Notes: generated by a model not told the origin, from the sequence alone. A DNA stretch of 51,089 nucleotides from Tautonia rosea (GCF_012958305.1 NZ_JABBYO010000025.1:1-51089); one strand, 5' to 3'. Positions 26,201 to 35,280 are shown, counted from the first letter of the stretch. Numbers and translations are program-made.

Positions 26201-28374
26201 CCCCAGTTGTCCAGCAAGCAAGGCAAGCCCGCGCTCAGCGCGGCATTGCTGCCAAAACTCAGACCCGAGAAGGTCGAGCCAAGCTCAGGATCAGACGAGA
26301 CATCGAGCGATCCCACTGAGATCCCGTTACGATAGAGCGTGATCACATTTCCAGACCGAACGGCCGCCAAATGAACCCAGCTTTCCAGTGGGGCTTCTCC
26401 GAACGTCGCCGACGGACCTCCCGGAAGGGCCAGTTGATACGAACCTGGTGAACCGTCTCCCGCGTGCAGAATCTGGGGATGAGTGCTCAGGACTCGAAGA
26501 TCCGAACAGTCCTTCGCAGCGAAGAGACCGCTTCCGCCGGTCAGGCTATCAACAACCTCGCTCGTCTTGCGGACCCAGCCCGCCACAGTCCACGCTGTCC
26601 CCGACCAATCCGCAGCGAATCGGTGGTCCAACGTTGTCGACACGACCCCTTCCGGAGCAGGGTTCGTGGTTGGAGACCCGCCGGAAAACCGTCGGGCTCC
26701 CGCCGTTGTCGGTGGGGCTGCCGGGTTGTCGACGATGTAGTGGACCTCGCTCTCGGTCGCATGGGTCACCCAGTGTTGGCCGTCAAAGGGCGGTCCCAAA
26801 CCCGTCACCCGGACCACATCCGTGGTGGCAAACGGATGCCCAGGGCCGACCGTTACCTTGCATTTCAGGCGAGGTACAGAGTCACTCTCCAGAGGAATTG
26901 CCTCGGTCGCCGCGATCGTGATCGACCGTCGGCCGGTAATGGCATCCGAGGCACGGACTATTACTTCGGGGTTGCCGGCCGATTTGATCGCCAGCTCCGG
27001 GACGCTGTCATGATCGACCCGAAGTTCCAGGGAATCGTCCTCCCCGATCGCCTCTGACTCCCCATAAAGGCCAAAGCCGAGTCCCGATCGCGTTGCCCCC
27101 GTCAGGGTAGCCGTCCACTCCGATCGACCCGAGAGCAACACCTCGGTGTGCTCGAACCGACGATCTCGAGCGTTCGAGAACATCCGGGCCGAGTCTCCTC
27201 GCCACGGGCATCCAGCTGAGGAAAAGCTCCGCCCGTTGACCTGATCCGTCCAACCAGTCACCAGGCTGTCGTGTGCTGCTCGACCACCGAGCGGACCTCC
27301 GAGACTTCCAATCCCCGACGGATCCGAAAGATTCCTTCCAGTCGTTGACGTGTAAATGTTTCGACGAGTACCCCCAATCTCATCGAGTGGCCAGTAGGCG
27401 ATTGTTCCCCAATCGCGCAGGTCTTCCGACCGCAACTGTTCCAGATCGGCCCCCGCTCCCCCGTTGTAGAGCGATGCAATCATTGGGTTGATACGCGTTC
27501 CGATTCCGCCCAGCGAGTTTTTGAAGAACGCCGCTCGACAGAGACTGATGGGTGGATAACCAACGGTGTTGTTGGTAGCTCCCAACGTGAAAGACGCCCA
27601 ACTGTCCAGCGGAGAACCGCTGTAACTGGTCGAGGCAACGGTCACGCCGTCCACGCTGAGATTCAGGGTCCGAGCCGAAGGATTGGTCGTCGCGTCGTGC
27701 CAGGCAACCACGAAGTACCAACGCCCCAACTCAATACCGCCAGGAATGGCGGACCGAGGCGAATTAGCGACACTTGCCCCACGGGCCGTGAAGCAGAACT
27801 GGTCCGCACCGGTCGGGGAGTTCAGACACAGCAACCATTCCGTGCCGGTTCCCCACTTGCTGGCAATATGGGTGCTGGGTTTCGAGAACCCAACCTCCGA
27901 AGGTCGTTTGTTGACACGGACCCAGCAGGCAAACGCAAAATCGATATTGCCGGTTTCCAGGCCGCTCTTGCCAGGACCAACAAGCTGGGTGTGAGACGTA
28001 CCATTCCAGTGCGCAACGCCGTGTCCGAAAACACCGCGATCGGCACGAAGCCAGAGCAAACGCTCGGGAAGGGCGTCCGGATCGGTAAAAGACATGAGTG
28101 GCCCCGATGGGATGGATGCGGGGCCGGCCGCCGGCCGTCCAACGTCGGAAGGCTGGCTTTCGTTCCGTACAATCGTTGCCTCGGTCGTGATCGGCGGCTT
28201 GTGACCTTGATTCGATGAGAACAGATCTGAGCAACCGGCAAACACCACCAGCAACGCCCCGACCACCATTAAGGCCGTACCGGAAGGCACAGCCCAACGG
28301 CATCGCCGGAGGAGGGAATCGTCAAGGGGGGGAGTCGCGGCAGGCCCGCCCGGCTCTGGCGGCTGATCGTTCAT
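23299..28374 (-). CDS. Giant surface lipoprotein-like protein: LamG, PKD-like and parallel beta-helix domains
   Basis: The 1691-residue protein begins with a short basic-proline N-terminus, a membrane segment and a lipobox-like FAGC (about 45-53). It then has LamG/concanavalin-type domains (about 138-300, 588-740 and a partial one at about 825-905), a PKD-like domain (about 908-1015), a right-handed beta-helix region (about 1025-1375, starting IYYVSS), Ig/Calx-beta-like modules and a Pro-Thr-Asp-Pro-Asn-Glu repeat linker (about 1565-1602) before a basic tail. It probably binds or cleaves polysaccharide at the cell surface. No catalytic residues can be named. It follows the polysaccharide operon on the same strand. 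The frame is open to an ATG at 28527 with a good GAGGGGG site, so that start, 51 residues longer, is a real alternative. Confidence 0.9.
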   Translation of the reverse strand: MNDQPPEPGGPAATPPLDDSLLRRCRWAVPSGTALMVVGALLVVFAGCSDLFSSNQGHKPPITTEATIVRNESQPSDVGRPAAGPASIPSGPLMSFTDPDALPERLLWLRADRGVFGHGVAHWNGTSHTQLVGPGKSGLETGNIDFAFACWVRVNKRPSEVGFSKPSTHIASKWGTGTEWLLCLNSPTGADQFCFTARGASVANSPRSAIPGGIELGRWYFVVAWHDATTNPSARTLNLSVDGVTVASTSYSGSPLDSWASFTLGATNNTVGYPPISLCRAAFFKNSLGGIGTRINPMIASLYNGGAGADLEQLRSEDLRDWGTIAYWPLDEIGGTRRNIYTSTTGRNLSDPSGIGSLGGPLGGRAAHDSLVTGWTDQVNGRSFSSAGCPWRGDSARMFSNARDRRFEHTEVLLSGRSEWTATLTGATRSGLGFGLYGESEAIGEDDSLELRVDHDSVPELAIKSAGNPEVIVRASDAITGRRSITIAATEAIPLESDSVPRLKCKVTVGPGHPFATTDVVRVTGLGPPFDGQHWVTHATESEVHYIVDNPAAPPTTAGARRFSGGSPTTNPAPEGVVSTTLDHRFAADWSGTAWTVAGWVRKTSEVVDSLTGGSGLFAAKDCSDLRVLSTHPQILHAGDGSPGSYQLALPGGPSATFGEAPLESWVHLAAVRSGNVITLYRNGISVGSLDVSSDPELGSTFSGLSFGSNAALSAGLPCLLDNWGIWLGQALSSAEVETLHGNGTGVSFAGLPESLRSGVTAWYDFDEVSGTAVDASGNHPLKERGVVSSGEGLGGGIPFVSAVSAGHVFGTGCTQIADEFTTDAGVALEYRRWVLTVRRSGSDVSFFRNGELIGSGTIPLELLGPSSGVSRVLGISNRLGAPHGSIEHVHLTGSALDDPTIFGLTAQFSVRPSQTRGVGPLGVQFDATLFPHVDRMAAQDYDYLWRFVRSDTQELHDPFLSPASGQAYARATGFFVSQVFEHEGEYDAHLVVLTPRYNRQGTAQPQTCLFAGKVVTITVEPWPASRTIYYVSSTHPNRNDNGPGTSPDAPLESVTEAIKRFNCPYTQILLRRGDSFPFRNMLDLNYRRGPVMLGAYGDSAAAKPILLAPANPEGNLGHVSLEGNFDLRISGIASRELTTRSKTAYRFWGSNRALLFHDLDLREGGMCFHVTNGDRGVIVDRSYLGSASDYTLYSEGGFEISLTRCAMESFPVQHFVRLNQSQRSQVSHCYRQESPYPMPKTWFSPRHQTRYFVVTDSSGDNLQTVISSVNQTETGPQWGLIERNHLRFIDLHSSSSTTVRGNVMVNLNQPDHINKHIYWRDEGAARSKRAEDGRGYGNQMLPNMTVRHWLADRTLLVNESNFHFDPGVALVPPTILPVAEIPGGAILTTSGYGSGGPEPWSLRWMRRPAGGDDPFEPLVGHKSASIVDLSPSPGTYEYRMDLVTVSGLEAIGSDVVTIEIPDTQSGYRFDVPTPVECFAGESSTSFSVSLQGDPPVSPVTITPSSNGPGHFDPASVVLSAETPSAQFQFFPDPAPEGVGTWLISTTNDGGLIDPAPEPFTVLERLTDPNEPTDPPTDPNEPTDPNEPTDPPTDPNEPTDPNDSPTPPQPRPFRLRMLPDVTPPVGNSGRGLSGFPLRTTTTPSEETPPQSVPGHQPLSPPTGNRESIRPNREDPAPKSRPLIPWFRKRRG
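23569..23677. repeat. In-frame tandem repeat coding (P)TDPNEPTDP linker
   Basis: GGATCGGTGGGTTCGTTC and a shorter GGATCGGTCGGC unit alternate several times within the 3' end of the large surface-protein gene and encode a Pro-Thr-Asp-Pro-Asn-Glu-rich linker. Such repeats change length easily by slippage, so copy number may vary between strains. Confidence 0.8.
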
Positions 28375-28643
28375 CGTCGAGCAAAACCGGGCTCCAAGGC
28401 TCCTCGGCGGGATCATTTTGCCGGGCTCGACGCAACCTGCGGCCGGCCCCGTGACAATGTCCCCCCTGATGGTAGTATCAGAAAAATGAGCCGCCTTAAG
28501 CACTTTTTTTGCGGAAAAGGAGGCCATTGCAAACCCCCTCGGAGAGATCCCGTCCGGTCGACCCTCCTGAAGGGAAAAAGAAACCTCAGGAACGCTTCAG
28601 CATCGGTTCAAGCCCAACACCGCCCAGACGCATTCCGGGAGCA

Positions 28644-30908
28644 TTATTGGACCACAGCCGGGACGGAGGTCCCCAGCATCTCCGTCGCCTCGGTGCGAAG
28701 TCGGAGCAGCGACGCGGAAGCCGGCCGGCCACCTTGTAGGAACTGATCGACCCGGCCAAGCGATTCTCGCGCGCCATCAGGATCTCCGAGCGATGCTAGT
28801 GCCATCGCCCGAAGAATCTCGTCAAAGCCGGTCTCGTCGGGACCAAGCTGTAAGGATTGTCTCAGCGCCGCGAGCGCCGCGCTGGGATCGCCCGCCCGAA
28901 CATAGGCCGCTCCCAGTGTGTTCCAGTACGACTTGCAGCCGGGGTGAATTCGGACCGCCTGCTCGGCCATCGCGACGGCCCGAGGTGGGTCGCTCATGGC
29001 GCGGTCTCCGCCGACGGACAGCAGCCAGGCCAGATCGTTCAGATCGTCGGCATAGGCGATCAAGGCACCTTGATCCTCTGGAAAAACGGACGCCACGGCT
29101 GCCCGTTGCTCCAGAGCGAGACCACGGATCTCGATCGCCTCGCTCCATCGACCCTGAGTCACCAGAGTCCGCGCCAGACGCTCGCAACACCCCGCCAGGG
29201 TTGCCCTCACCGTCGGATCGCTCGATGCCGACGACGCCACGGCGATCCGCAGTTCCAGCGCCTGACGCCGCACCGGCTCCGCCTCCTCGTGCCGATTGAG
29301 CGTTTCCAGTAAATCCGCCCGCCGATCGTAGGCATCAGCCAAGGACGCATGTCCCGATCGATCGGCCAACCGGACCGAGATCACCCGACGGCACATGGCC
29401 TCGGCCTCCTTGACTCTTCCCATCGCCGCGAATCGATCGACCTGCTCAAGCTCCCGGTCAGACGTTGACTGCGAGACCCAGCTCCGAGCCTGTCCCATAA
29501 CTGCGGGAAGGCCCATAACAAGCCCCACGATGAGCGGAACCGGAATCATCGAGTATGCATTAAGCATACTGTCGTATGTATACATAAGAATTGCTACAGC
29601 AAGCCCAACGACGGCGCCCTGACGCGGGTCCGACCAGGTTTCAACCGGCCGCCGGCGGCTTGTCAACACAACAGGAAGACACAGTAATGCATAAAGGGAC
29701 GCCAATCCGATAATGCCATAGATTCCCATAAAAATAATCCACATGCTGTCGAGAATCTTGACATCCGGTGCCCGTGCCCGGCCCCCGGCATACGTTGCCC
29801 ATCCAAATAATGGTCGTTGCATCACATATTTGATCATCCGGTCTTCCATGATGATCCGGAATGCGAATGACCAACCCCGTTGGTTGCCGAGGATTGCATA
29901 GATGGTTGACGTCAACGCCTCTCGTGAAACCAGTCGAGAAATGCGCAAGGCAAGATAGATTGGAGGGGCCAGGCTTGCCATCAAGATCAGCAGGCGGTTC
30001 CGATGAAGTGACAGGTAACGTACGACACCGATCCCGGTGAGACCCATCAACGCGAACCGGAGCCCCGCCTTGGGAACGACGACCAGCACCGCTCCTGAAG
30101 CCAGTAACTCGGGCAATGCGCCAAACCGTGATCGTCCCGCAGTGATCGCGATCAAGAAGATCCCGATGATCAGGAATCCTAGCGCCGCCGTTTCCAGGCA
30201 GATGATCGCGCCTCCAATGGCTATTGCCGTCCAGAGGCCAAATGGCACACCGGCAATTTTCGAAACGGCTCGTGTGACCCACAAACTAAAGGCCGAGATT
30301 GCTGTCAGGGTGGACCAAAGTGCCAGTTCCAGCGAATTGGCGGCCATCACAACAGGTCGATAAAATCCATACTTGTATCCGTTGAACAGAGGGATGCCGT
30401 ACAGGAGCCCGCTGATCGATGTTTGTCCGAAAACCTCGAAGAGAATGAGCGGTGTCATCAACACGCCGGCCAAGGTCATCCCCAGTGCCAGATCCCGATC
30501 GGCTCCGGGACGCCCGAAGTAAAGCCTGCCGACGAAGTAGGGAATGCCCCAGGCCTGAATCGTGGAGTTGACCGCCGAAATCAGCGGCCAGAGTTCCAGG
30601 CCATTACTCAAAAACGATGCAATCGGGACGCTGCAGAGGATCAAGGCCGCCGAGTCATACCAGCGAGGCCGGAACGCTCCGAACCGGCGAAGGTCGAAGA
30701 TCAAAATGCCGATCAGGACCCCCAGGTTGGCCGCCGTGAACTTGGTGTAGTCGGGCAGCCCAGCCATCGGAACGATGACCTGTCCAGACAAAAATAAGTA
30801 CGATCCAATATAAGACGTAATCACTCCTCGCCACGGACCGAGGACCGCGAAGAAGAGCAAGCAGATTACGGGCCAGGCCAGCAGGGCGACCATGGCGGTC
30901 TGACTCAC
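28644..30908 (-). CDS. O-antigen ligase/Wzy-like polymerase with C-terminal TPR domain
   Basis: The first about 460 residues hold some eleven to twelve membrane segments and a large loop with RGWSFAFRI and a downstream RPLFGWA motif, as in Wzy/O-antigen-ligase-like polymerases that join lipid-linked repeat units outside the membrane. The last about 280 residues (from about 480) are soluble TPR-type helices (for example AVRIHPGCKSYWNTLGAAYVR). The start is a GTG at 30908 that overlaps the upstream GT4 stop by four bases (GTGA) with AAGGAG eight bases before it, showing translational coupling. The fused TPR is unusual for this class; a scaffold role parallel to the TPR protein at 4953-9377 is my inference. 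Length is 754 residues, against about 400-500 for the membrane part alone. Confidence 0.86.
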   Translation of the reverse strand: MSQTAMVALLAWPVICLLFFAVLGPWRGVITSYIGSYLFLSGQVIVPMAGLPDYTKFTAANLGVLIGILIFDLRRFGAFRPRWYDSAALILCSVPIASFLSNGLELWPLISAVNSTIQAWGIPYFVGRLYFGRPGADRDLALGMTLAGVLMTPLILFEVFGQTSISGLLYGIPLFNGYKYGFYRPVVMAANSLELALWSTLTAISAFSLWVTRAVSKIAGVPFGLWTAIAIGGAIICLETAALGFLIIGIFLIAITAGRSRFGALPELLASGAVLVVVPKAGLRFALMGLTGIGVVRYLSLHRNRLLILMASLAPPIYLALRISRLVSREALTSTIYAILGNQRGWSFAFRIIMEDRMIKYVMQRPLFGWATYAGGRARAPDVKILDSMWIIFMGIYGIIGLASLYALLCLPVVLTSRRRPVETWSDPRQGAVVGLAVAILMYTYDSMLNAYSMIPVPLIVGLVMGLPAVMGQARSWVSQSTSDRELEQVDRFAAMGRVKEAEAMCRRVISVRLADRSGHASLADAYDRRADLLETLNRHEEAEPVRRQALELRIAVASSASSDPTVRATLAGCCERLARTLVTQGRWSEAIEIRGLALEQRAAVASVFPEDQGALIAYADDLNDLAWLLSVGGDRAMSDPPRAVAMAEQAVRIHPGCKSYWNTLGAAYVRAGDPSAALAALRQSLQLGPDETGFDEILRAMALASLGDPDGARESLGRVDQFLQGGRPASASLLRLRTEATEMLGTSVPAVVQ

Positions 30909-32251
30909 GGCCGGGTCTCCTTCTGCGCAAGGATGCCTTGAGTCGCGCTCTTGGCCAGCACTCGACGGTAAAAGCGAAGGGTTTGCTCGGCGACAACTTC
31001 AGGCGAGTAATTCCTGCGGCAATGCTCCGCCGCGGCCGCTCCCATTGCGGCTGATCGGTCCGGGTTGGCCAGCATCCTCGACAGCGCCGCAGCTAGATCT
31101 TCCGAATCGCTTGGTCTAACGTACAAGCCGTGCGTTTCGTGCTCGAACACCTCGCCTGCTCCCCCTGCCCGTGTGGCCACTAGGGGACACCCGGCTGCCA
31201 TGGCTTCGCAGATGGTGATGGCGAAGGTCTCGTACCTCGATGCGACGACCGTTACGGCTGCCCTACGCCTTAGACCCTCCAGTTCAGATTGAGGTCTTGG
31301 CCCCAGCCACTCGATCAGACCAGCGCTCAAAGCGCCCGGCATCCTGTGTTCGATGTATGCTTTCAGTTGCCAGTGCCGGCCGTCGCGGACCAGACCCCGG
31401 TCTTGTCCGACAAACGTCAGACGTGCCGCCGGCCGATCTCGCTGCAGAAGGGCGAATGCATCGATCATCGTGTCGCCTCCCTTGTGGAGGTCGAACCGGC
31501 CGATGAACAGAAGTCGGTCCGGGTCGCTTTGATCGGGACGCCATCGACGGTCCTCGGGTACGGTCGGTGTAGGGTTCGGGATTACCTCGGCCCCATCCAG
31601 AGCTAGACCGTAATAGGCTCGGGTCCGCTCGAGTACGTCACGGCTTGGCGCCGTGACCATGTTGGCTGCGGCGATTCCCAGCCCCTCCTCTCGTACCCGC
31701 TGGGCAAATTCACGGCTCTCCGGGTCGGCGCCGTTGTTCGGCCCGTTGAGGAACCAGGGGCCGTGCAGGCGGACGACTATAGGAACCAGGATGTCTCGCC
31801 GCACCCGATGGGGCCAGCCGAAGACCTCCTCCAGTTCCAGGATGTGCCCACTTGGGGTGCCACCAGTGATTCGGCGGACTGCTTGGCTGATCGCTCGACA
31901 TTGGCGATAATTGACTGCCGACCTGGCATCGATCTGACGGCGCACACTATCGGACAATTGCCTGAGCAGACTGGACCGCATGTCCTCATGCCGCAGATCA
32001 ATAACCCCTTCCGCCTCGGGGCCAATCAAGCCCCCCTCGGCTACCCGGGTCGACAAAATATGTGCCTTGTGGCCCATGTGCCGCAGGGCCGGTACGATCG
32101 TGGCGACATAGGTCACCACGCCGTTGGGACACGCATCGAGTGGCCATCCCGGGCTCAAGAAAATGGGTGAGAGGGGGGATTCCTGGTCAGATGTCGCCGT
32201 CGGCTCGGCTTCAATTATCGTCCCCGGATCGCGCAAAGCATCAATCTCCAC
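30905..32251 (-). CDS. Glycosyltransferase family 4 (GT-B)
   Basis: This retaining GT-B enzyme transfers a sugar from a nucleotide donor during assembly of the polysaccharide repeat unit at the cytoplasmic face. The N-terminal acceptor domain begins around FLSPGWPLDACPNGVVTYV, with the small-residue and NG loop typical of GT4. The C-terminal donor domain shows FIGRFDLHKGGDTMIDAF and the E-x7-E motif in RYETFAITICEAMAAGCP, followed by AGGAGEVF. The frame opens at 32344, overlapping the upstream GT2 gene; I give the GTG at 32251 as the likely start, but there is no clear ribosome site and coupling to the GT2 stop (32215) is likely. Its 3' end overlaps the polymerase start by four bases. Confidence 0.93.
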   Translation of the reverse strand: MEIDALRDPGTIIEAEPTATSDQESPLSPIFLSPGWPLDACPNGVVTYVATIVPALRHMGHKAHILSTRVAEGGLIGPEAEGVIDLRHEDMRSSLLRQLSDSVRRQIDARSAVNYRQCRAISQAVRRITGGTPSGHILELEEVFGWPHRVRRDILVPIVVRLHGPWFLNGPNNGADPESREFAQRVREEGLGIAAANMVTAPSRDVLERTRAYYGLALDGAEVIPNPTPTVPEDRRWRPDQSDPDRLLFIGRFDLHKGGDTMIDAFALLQRDRPAARLTFVGQDRGLVRDGRHWQLKAYIEHRMPGALSAGLIEWLGPRPQSELEGLRRRAAVTVVASRYETFAITICEAMAAGCPLVATRAGGAGEVFEHETHGLYVRPSDSEDLAAALSRMLANPDRSAAMGAAAAEHCRRNYSPEVVAEQTLRFYRRVLAKSATQGILAQKETRP

Positions 32252-33147
32252 GAACGAGACGACCAGGGGGATCGGACCAGGGCGGCCCAGGCGTGCTTGC
32301 GGGCCGTGCGCACATTGCCGGTCCCCAGGGCCCACCATCCCCATAGATGACGATTGTAAGACAGCTTCGTCAGATCCGCCTTTGCCGGATGATCTGGGAG
32401 CGGCGGGAGCGGGCCCGGGGGCAATTTCCGTCGCTGGTATGCTTCAGATATTGCCTTGCGCAAGCCGATGACCTGCTCCCGCTTGCGGGCGTGACTGGCG
32501 CTGGTCGGCACCATCCGGTAGTGGAGCAACGGTTCGGTAAGGTTCGCTAGCCGACCCCGCTCAGCAAGCCTCAAGTAGAGATCCATGTCCTCCGCCGGTT
32601 CCAATTCCGGGCGATACCCCCCCACAGCCCGAACTGCGTCGGCTCGCATAAGGACCGAAGGATGACAGAGAACCGCTCCTCGTCGTCCGTTCAGATGATG
32701 TAAGTCGATCTGTTCATGATTCGATACGTCGATATTCCACACGCACAGCGGATCACCGTCGGAATCAACGACTTGGACCGCGCTGCCGACGACCAGACAA
32801 TCGGGATGAGCCTGTAGATAGGCAACCTGACGTTCGAATCGCTCTGGCAAGGCCACGTCGTCGGCATCCATCCGGGCAAGTAGGGAGGCCCGAGCCATGC
32901 CGATCATCTCGTTGAGTGCCGCGACATAGCCTGTATTCGGTCGGCTGACAAGCCTGATCCGCTCGTCCTCCTCGGCGAGCCGTTCGAGAATTGCCCCCGT
33001 CTGGTCGGTCGATCCGTCGTTGATGATCAAGAACTCAAAGTCGGTGAACGTCTGACCAAGAACGCTGCGGACGGCCTGCTCGACGTAACGCTCAGCATTG
33101 TACGCTGGCATCAGAACCGATATGCAGGGTGGTCTGAATTGACTCAT
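32215..33147 (-). CDS. Glycosyltransferase family 2
   Basis: This inverting GT-A enzyme has 310 residues. Visible motifs are VLMPAYNAERYV (11-22), INDGSTDQ (42-49), the metal-binding DADD (94-97) and the acid EDMDLYLR near 182, with PSVLMRA before it. It adds one sugar of the polysaccharide repeat. The ATG at 33147 has GGGAG eight bases upstream. It belongs to the minus-strand operon between the unrecognised protein and the GT4 gene. Substrate is not readable. Confidence 0.95.
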   Translation of the reverse strand: MSQFRPPCISVLMPAYNAERYVEQAVRSVLGQTFTDFEFLIINDGSTDQTGAILERLAEEDERIRLVSRPNTGYVAALNEMIGMARASLLARMDADDVALPERFERQVAYLQAHPDCLVVGSAVQVVDSDGDPLCVWNIDVSNHEQIDLHHLNGRRGAVLCHPSVLMRADAVRAVGGYRPELEPAEDMDLYLRLAERGRLANLTEPLLHYRMVPTSASHARKREQVIGLRKAISEAYQRRKLPPGPLPPLPDHPAKADLTKLSYNRHLWGWWALGTGNVRTARKHAWAALVRSPWSSRSWRLMLCAIRGR

Positions 33148-33262
33148 CGCCCCATCTCCCGTGATTGACCGAAGAGGGTGACAGTTGACGTATCCTCTCC
33201 AAACCAAGAGGGGGAGACAAAAAATCGGGGGCCGCAATCATGCCTTTCAGGAAGTGCAATTT

Positions 33263-34093
33263 TCATGTGCTGGCCATCTTTGAGTTGTCGCTTATCGACC
33301 CAATCGGCGCATACGAGGCCAGACCCCGCACCACGGGCTCACTGTCAGGATTGTTGCATGTAAGCCGGATCCCCGCCTGGTTAAGGTGCTCCCTCATGTA
33401 GGGGAAGCCGTCGAAGACCGTCGCCCCGTTGTATTCGATCGAGGCCGAATGGGTCCCGTGCTGAGACTGCATGGACGCCGTCCAATCGTCCCATGGCAGG
33501 GCCAGACGCAGCATTTCCTCATCAAAGAAATAGCCCCGCGTATTGAAGTCCGTCCCAACCAGACGGATCGTCGAGCCCGGATACTGGATTGCCAGGTAGT
33601 TCAACGCCGATGTGAACGCTGTCCGAAGGCTATACAATGGCTCGTCGATCCGGGTTGCCCAGCACCCTCCCTCAAGCCAGTCATGACGCGTCACAAACTC
33701 GTACCGACAGCTGGCAGGGGCGAGCATGAGTGGCCAGTTTCGGCTGCGACGGAGCCGAAGCCGGCGGCGTACCCGCGCCGCATGGTAGCGGAACACTCCG
33801 ACACGCAAACACTTCTGGTAGCACGCGTCAAGCACGAAGGTCAGGCCCCTGAGACCATCCCGTCGGCAGGCGGCAAAGATGTCGCCAAGGATCCGGGGCG
33901 ATGGCGGGTGGTAGTCCGTAAACCAGACGTGCGTCGGCAGAATATTAGCGATTTTGTGAAAATAAATAAACTTGTTCAATCCCATCACGCAGCGTGCCCG
34001 GTTGATCCTCGCACACTCGGCTGGTGTCAGATCGAGGACTGACCGGCTACAGCCAATCAGATAGATCTCGTCGGAACCATCAATCCGATCCAT
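33263..34093 (-). CDS. Unrecognised 276-residue protein in the polysaccharide operon
   Basis: The start is well marked (AAGGAG eight bases before the ATG). I do not recognise the family. The N-terminus EIYLIGCSRSVLDLTPAE looks like a short nucleotide-binding turn (hydrophobic strand, Gly, Ser), followed by VMGLNKFIYFHK and THVWFTDYHPP. Later come SALNYLAIQYPGSTIRLVGTDF and a tail rich in Tyr and Asn. This order resembles GT42-type sialyltransferases and DUF115/MAF-like proteins, in which a GxGPS-like turn is followed by a Asn/Phe-rich segment, but the match is only by feel. Its position between two GT2 genes supports a sugar-transfer or decoration role. Codons include AT-rich stretches (near 33950-33990) unlike the neighbours, so recent transfer is possible. 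Confidence 0.85.
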   Translation of the reverse strand: MDRIDGSDEIYLIGCSRSVLDLTPAECARINRARCVMGLNKFIYFHKIANILPTHVWFTDYHPPSPRILGDIFAACRRDGLRGLTFVLDACYQKCLRVGVFRYHAARVRRRLRLRRSRNWPLMLAPASCRYEFVTRHDWLEGGCWATRIDEPLYSLRTAFTSALNYLAIQYPGSTIRLVGTDFNTRGYFFDEEMLRLALPWDDWTASMQSQHGTHSASIEYNGATVFDGFPYMREHLNQAGIRLTCNNPDSEPVVRGLASYAPIGSISDNSKMAST

Positions 34094-34161
34094 TCAGAGT
34101 GCTCCTTGGGAACTGTTCAAAGACGCCTGAGTCCGCGAATGCCAGCGGCGAGTGGGGAAGG

Positions 34162-35280
34162 TCATGCTCGAGGTGGGATGATGGGTTTGGCAGTTGCCCC
34201 TTTATATTCGATCAAAGCCCCGCGTCGTCCGCGTAACCGATTGGCCACGAACCGAAGTTCCCCGACTGCCTGCGGGAACTTCGACACAGCACATGAGACA
34301 CCGAAGAGCGCCGACTGCCCCGCCGGCGTGCCTCGCTTCCGCTGCCTTCGGGTCGCCCGGAAGGCGATCAAAGGGTAGCCGAGCAGGCCGAGCAGGCTCA
34401 CCCCCCCGGTTGGCCAGGCAAGACCCAGGCTGGCGAGCGGCACCGCCAGGCCCCAGACGCCGTTGCTGACCGCCTGGCGAAACCAGGGGCGGCCGGGCGT
34501 CTGGAAGTGACGGAAGGCCCCCTCGGCATAGGCGTGCCCGGCCCGGACATGACGACGCCACCACTGGCTGAACCGGGTCATCGCCAGGTCGTGCCGGGTC
34601 ATCTCGGCATCGAGACGCACCACCTTCCAACCGTGATTCCGGAGCCGGAAGCAAAGGTCCGGCTCCTCTCCGGCAATCAAGGTCGGATCGAACCCACCGA
34701 CACTTCGGAGCGCTTCGACCCGCATCAAGGCATCGCCGCCGCAGGCGTCGGCGTCGCCGACCGGCGTATCCCACTCCAGGTCGGCCAGACGATTGTAAAC
34801 CGATGCTTCCGGATACCGCTCGCGACGTCTCCCACAGGCCACCGCCAATTCGGGCCGCGATTCCAGTGCCGAACGCGCCCGATCAATCCAGCCGTCGACC
34901 ACCTCGCAATCGCCGTCCACGAACTGAACAAACTGCAATCCCGGTTCCAGCTCCAGGAGCCGATCCAGCCCAGCGTTCCTTGCCCTTGCGGCCGTGAACG
35001 GGATGCTCGTGTCCAGTTCGACAACCTCGACACCCCGCGCCCTCGCCTCCGCAACGCTCCCATCCTGAGATCCCGAATCGACATAGACGATCCGGCCCAC
35101 CCGACCGACCATCGAATCGAGGCAAGCGATCAGTCGATCCCCCTCATTGCGGCCAATCGCCACCGCGCCAAGCGCATCGAGGGCCTGAAAGGTCGAGGAC
35201 TCCGGTCGGGGCAGGGGGGCGGTCACGGATGCGAGGTCCTTCGAGGCGAGATGCTCAGGCTCGGGACGGCTTCGGGCCAT
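34162..35280 (-). CDS. Glycosyltransferase family 2 with C-terminal hydrophobic region
   Basis: This 372-residue GT-A enzyme has AIGRNEGDRL (41-50), YVDSGSQDGS (66-75), the metal-binding FVDGDCEV (120-127) and EEPDLCFRLR farther on. Two hydrophobic helices near 280-330 probably tie it to the membrane. Such enzymes add a sugar to the growing lipid-linked repeat. The ATG chosen (35280) overlaps the end of galE by 26 bases; the longer frame to 35322 would overlap more. It is the second gene of the galE operon. Confidence 0.94.
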   Translation of the reverse strand: MARSRPEPEHLASKDLASVTAPLPRPESSTFQALDALGAVAIGRNEGDRLIACLDSMVGRVGRIVYVDSGSQDGSVAEARARGVEVVELDTSIPFTAARARNAGLDRLLELEPGLQFVQFVDGDCEVVDGWIDRARSALESRPELAVACGRRRERYPEASVYNRLADLEWDTPVGDADACGGDALMRVEALRSVGGFDPTLIAGEEPDLCFRLRNHGWKVVRLDAEMTRHDLAMTRFSQWWRRHVRAGHAYAEGAFRHFQTPGRPWFRQAVSNGVWGLAVPLASLGLAWPTGGVSLLGLLGYPLIAFRATRRQRKRGTPAGQSALFGVSCAVSKFPQAVGELRFVANRLRGRRGALIEYKGATAKPIIPPRA

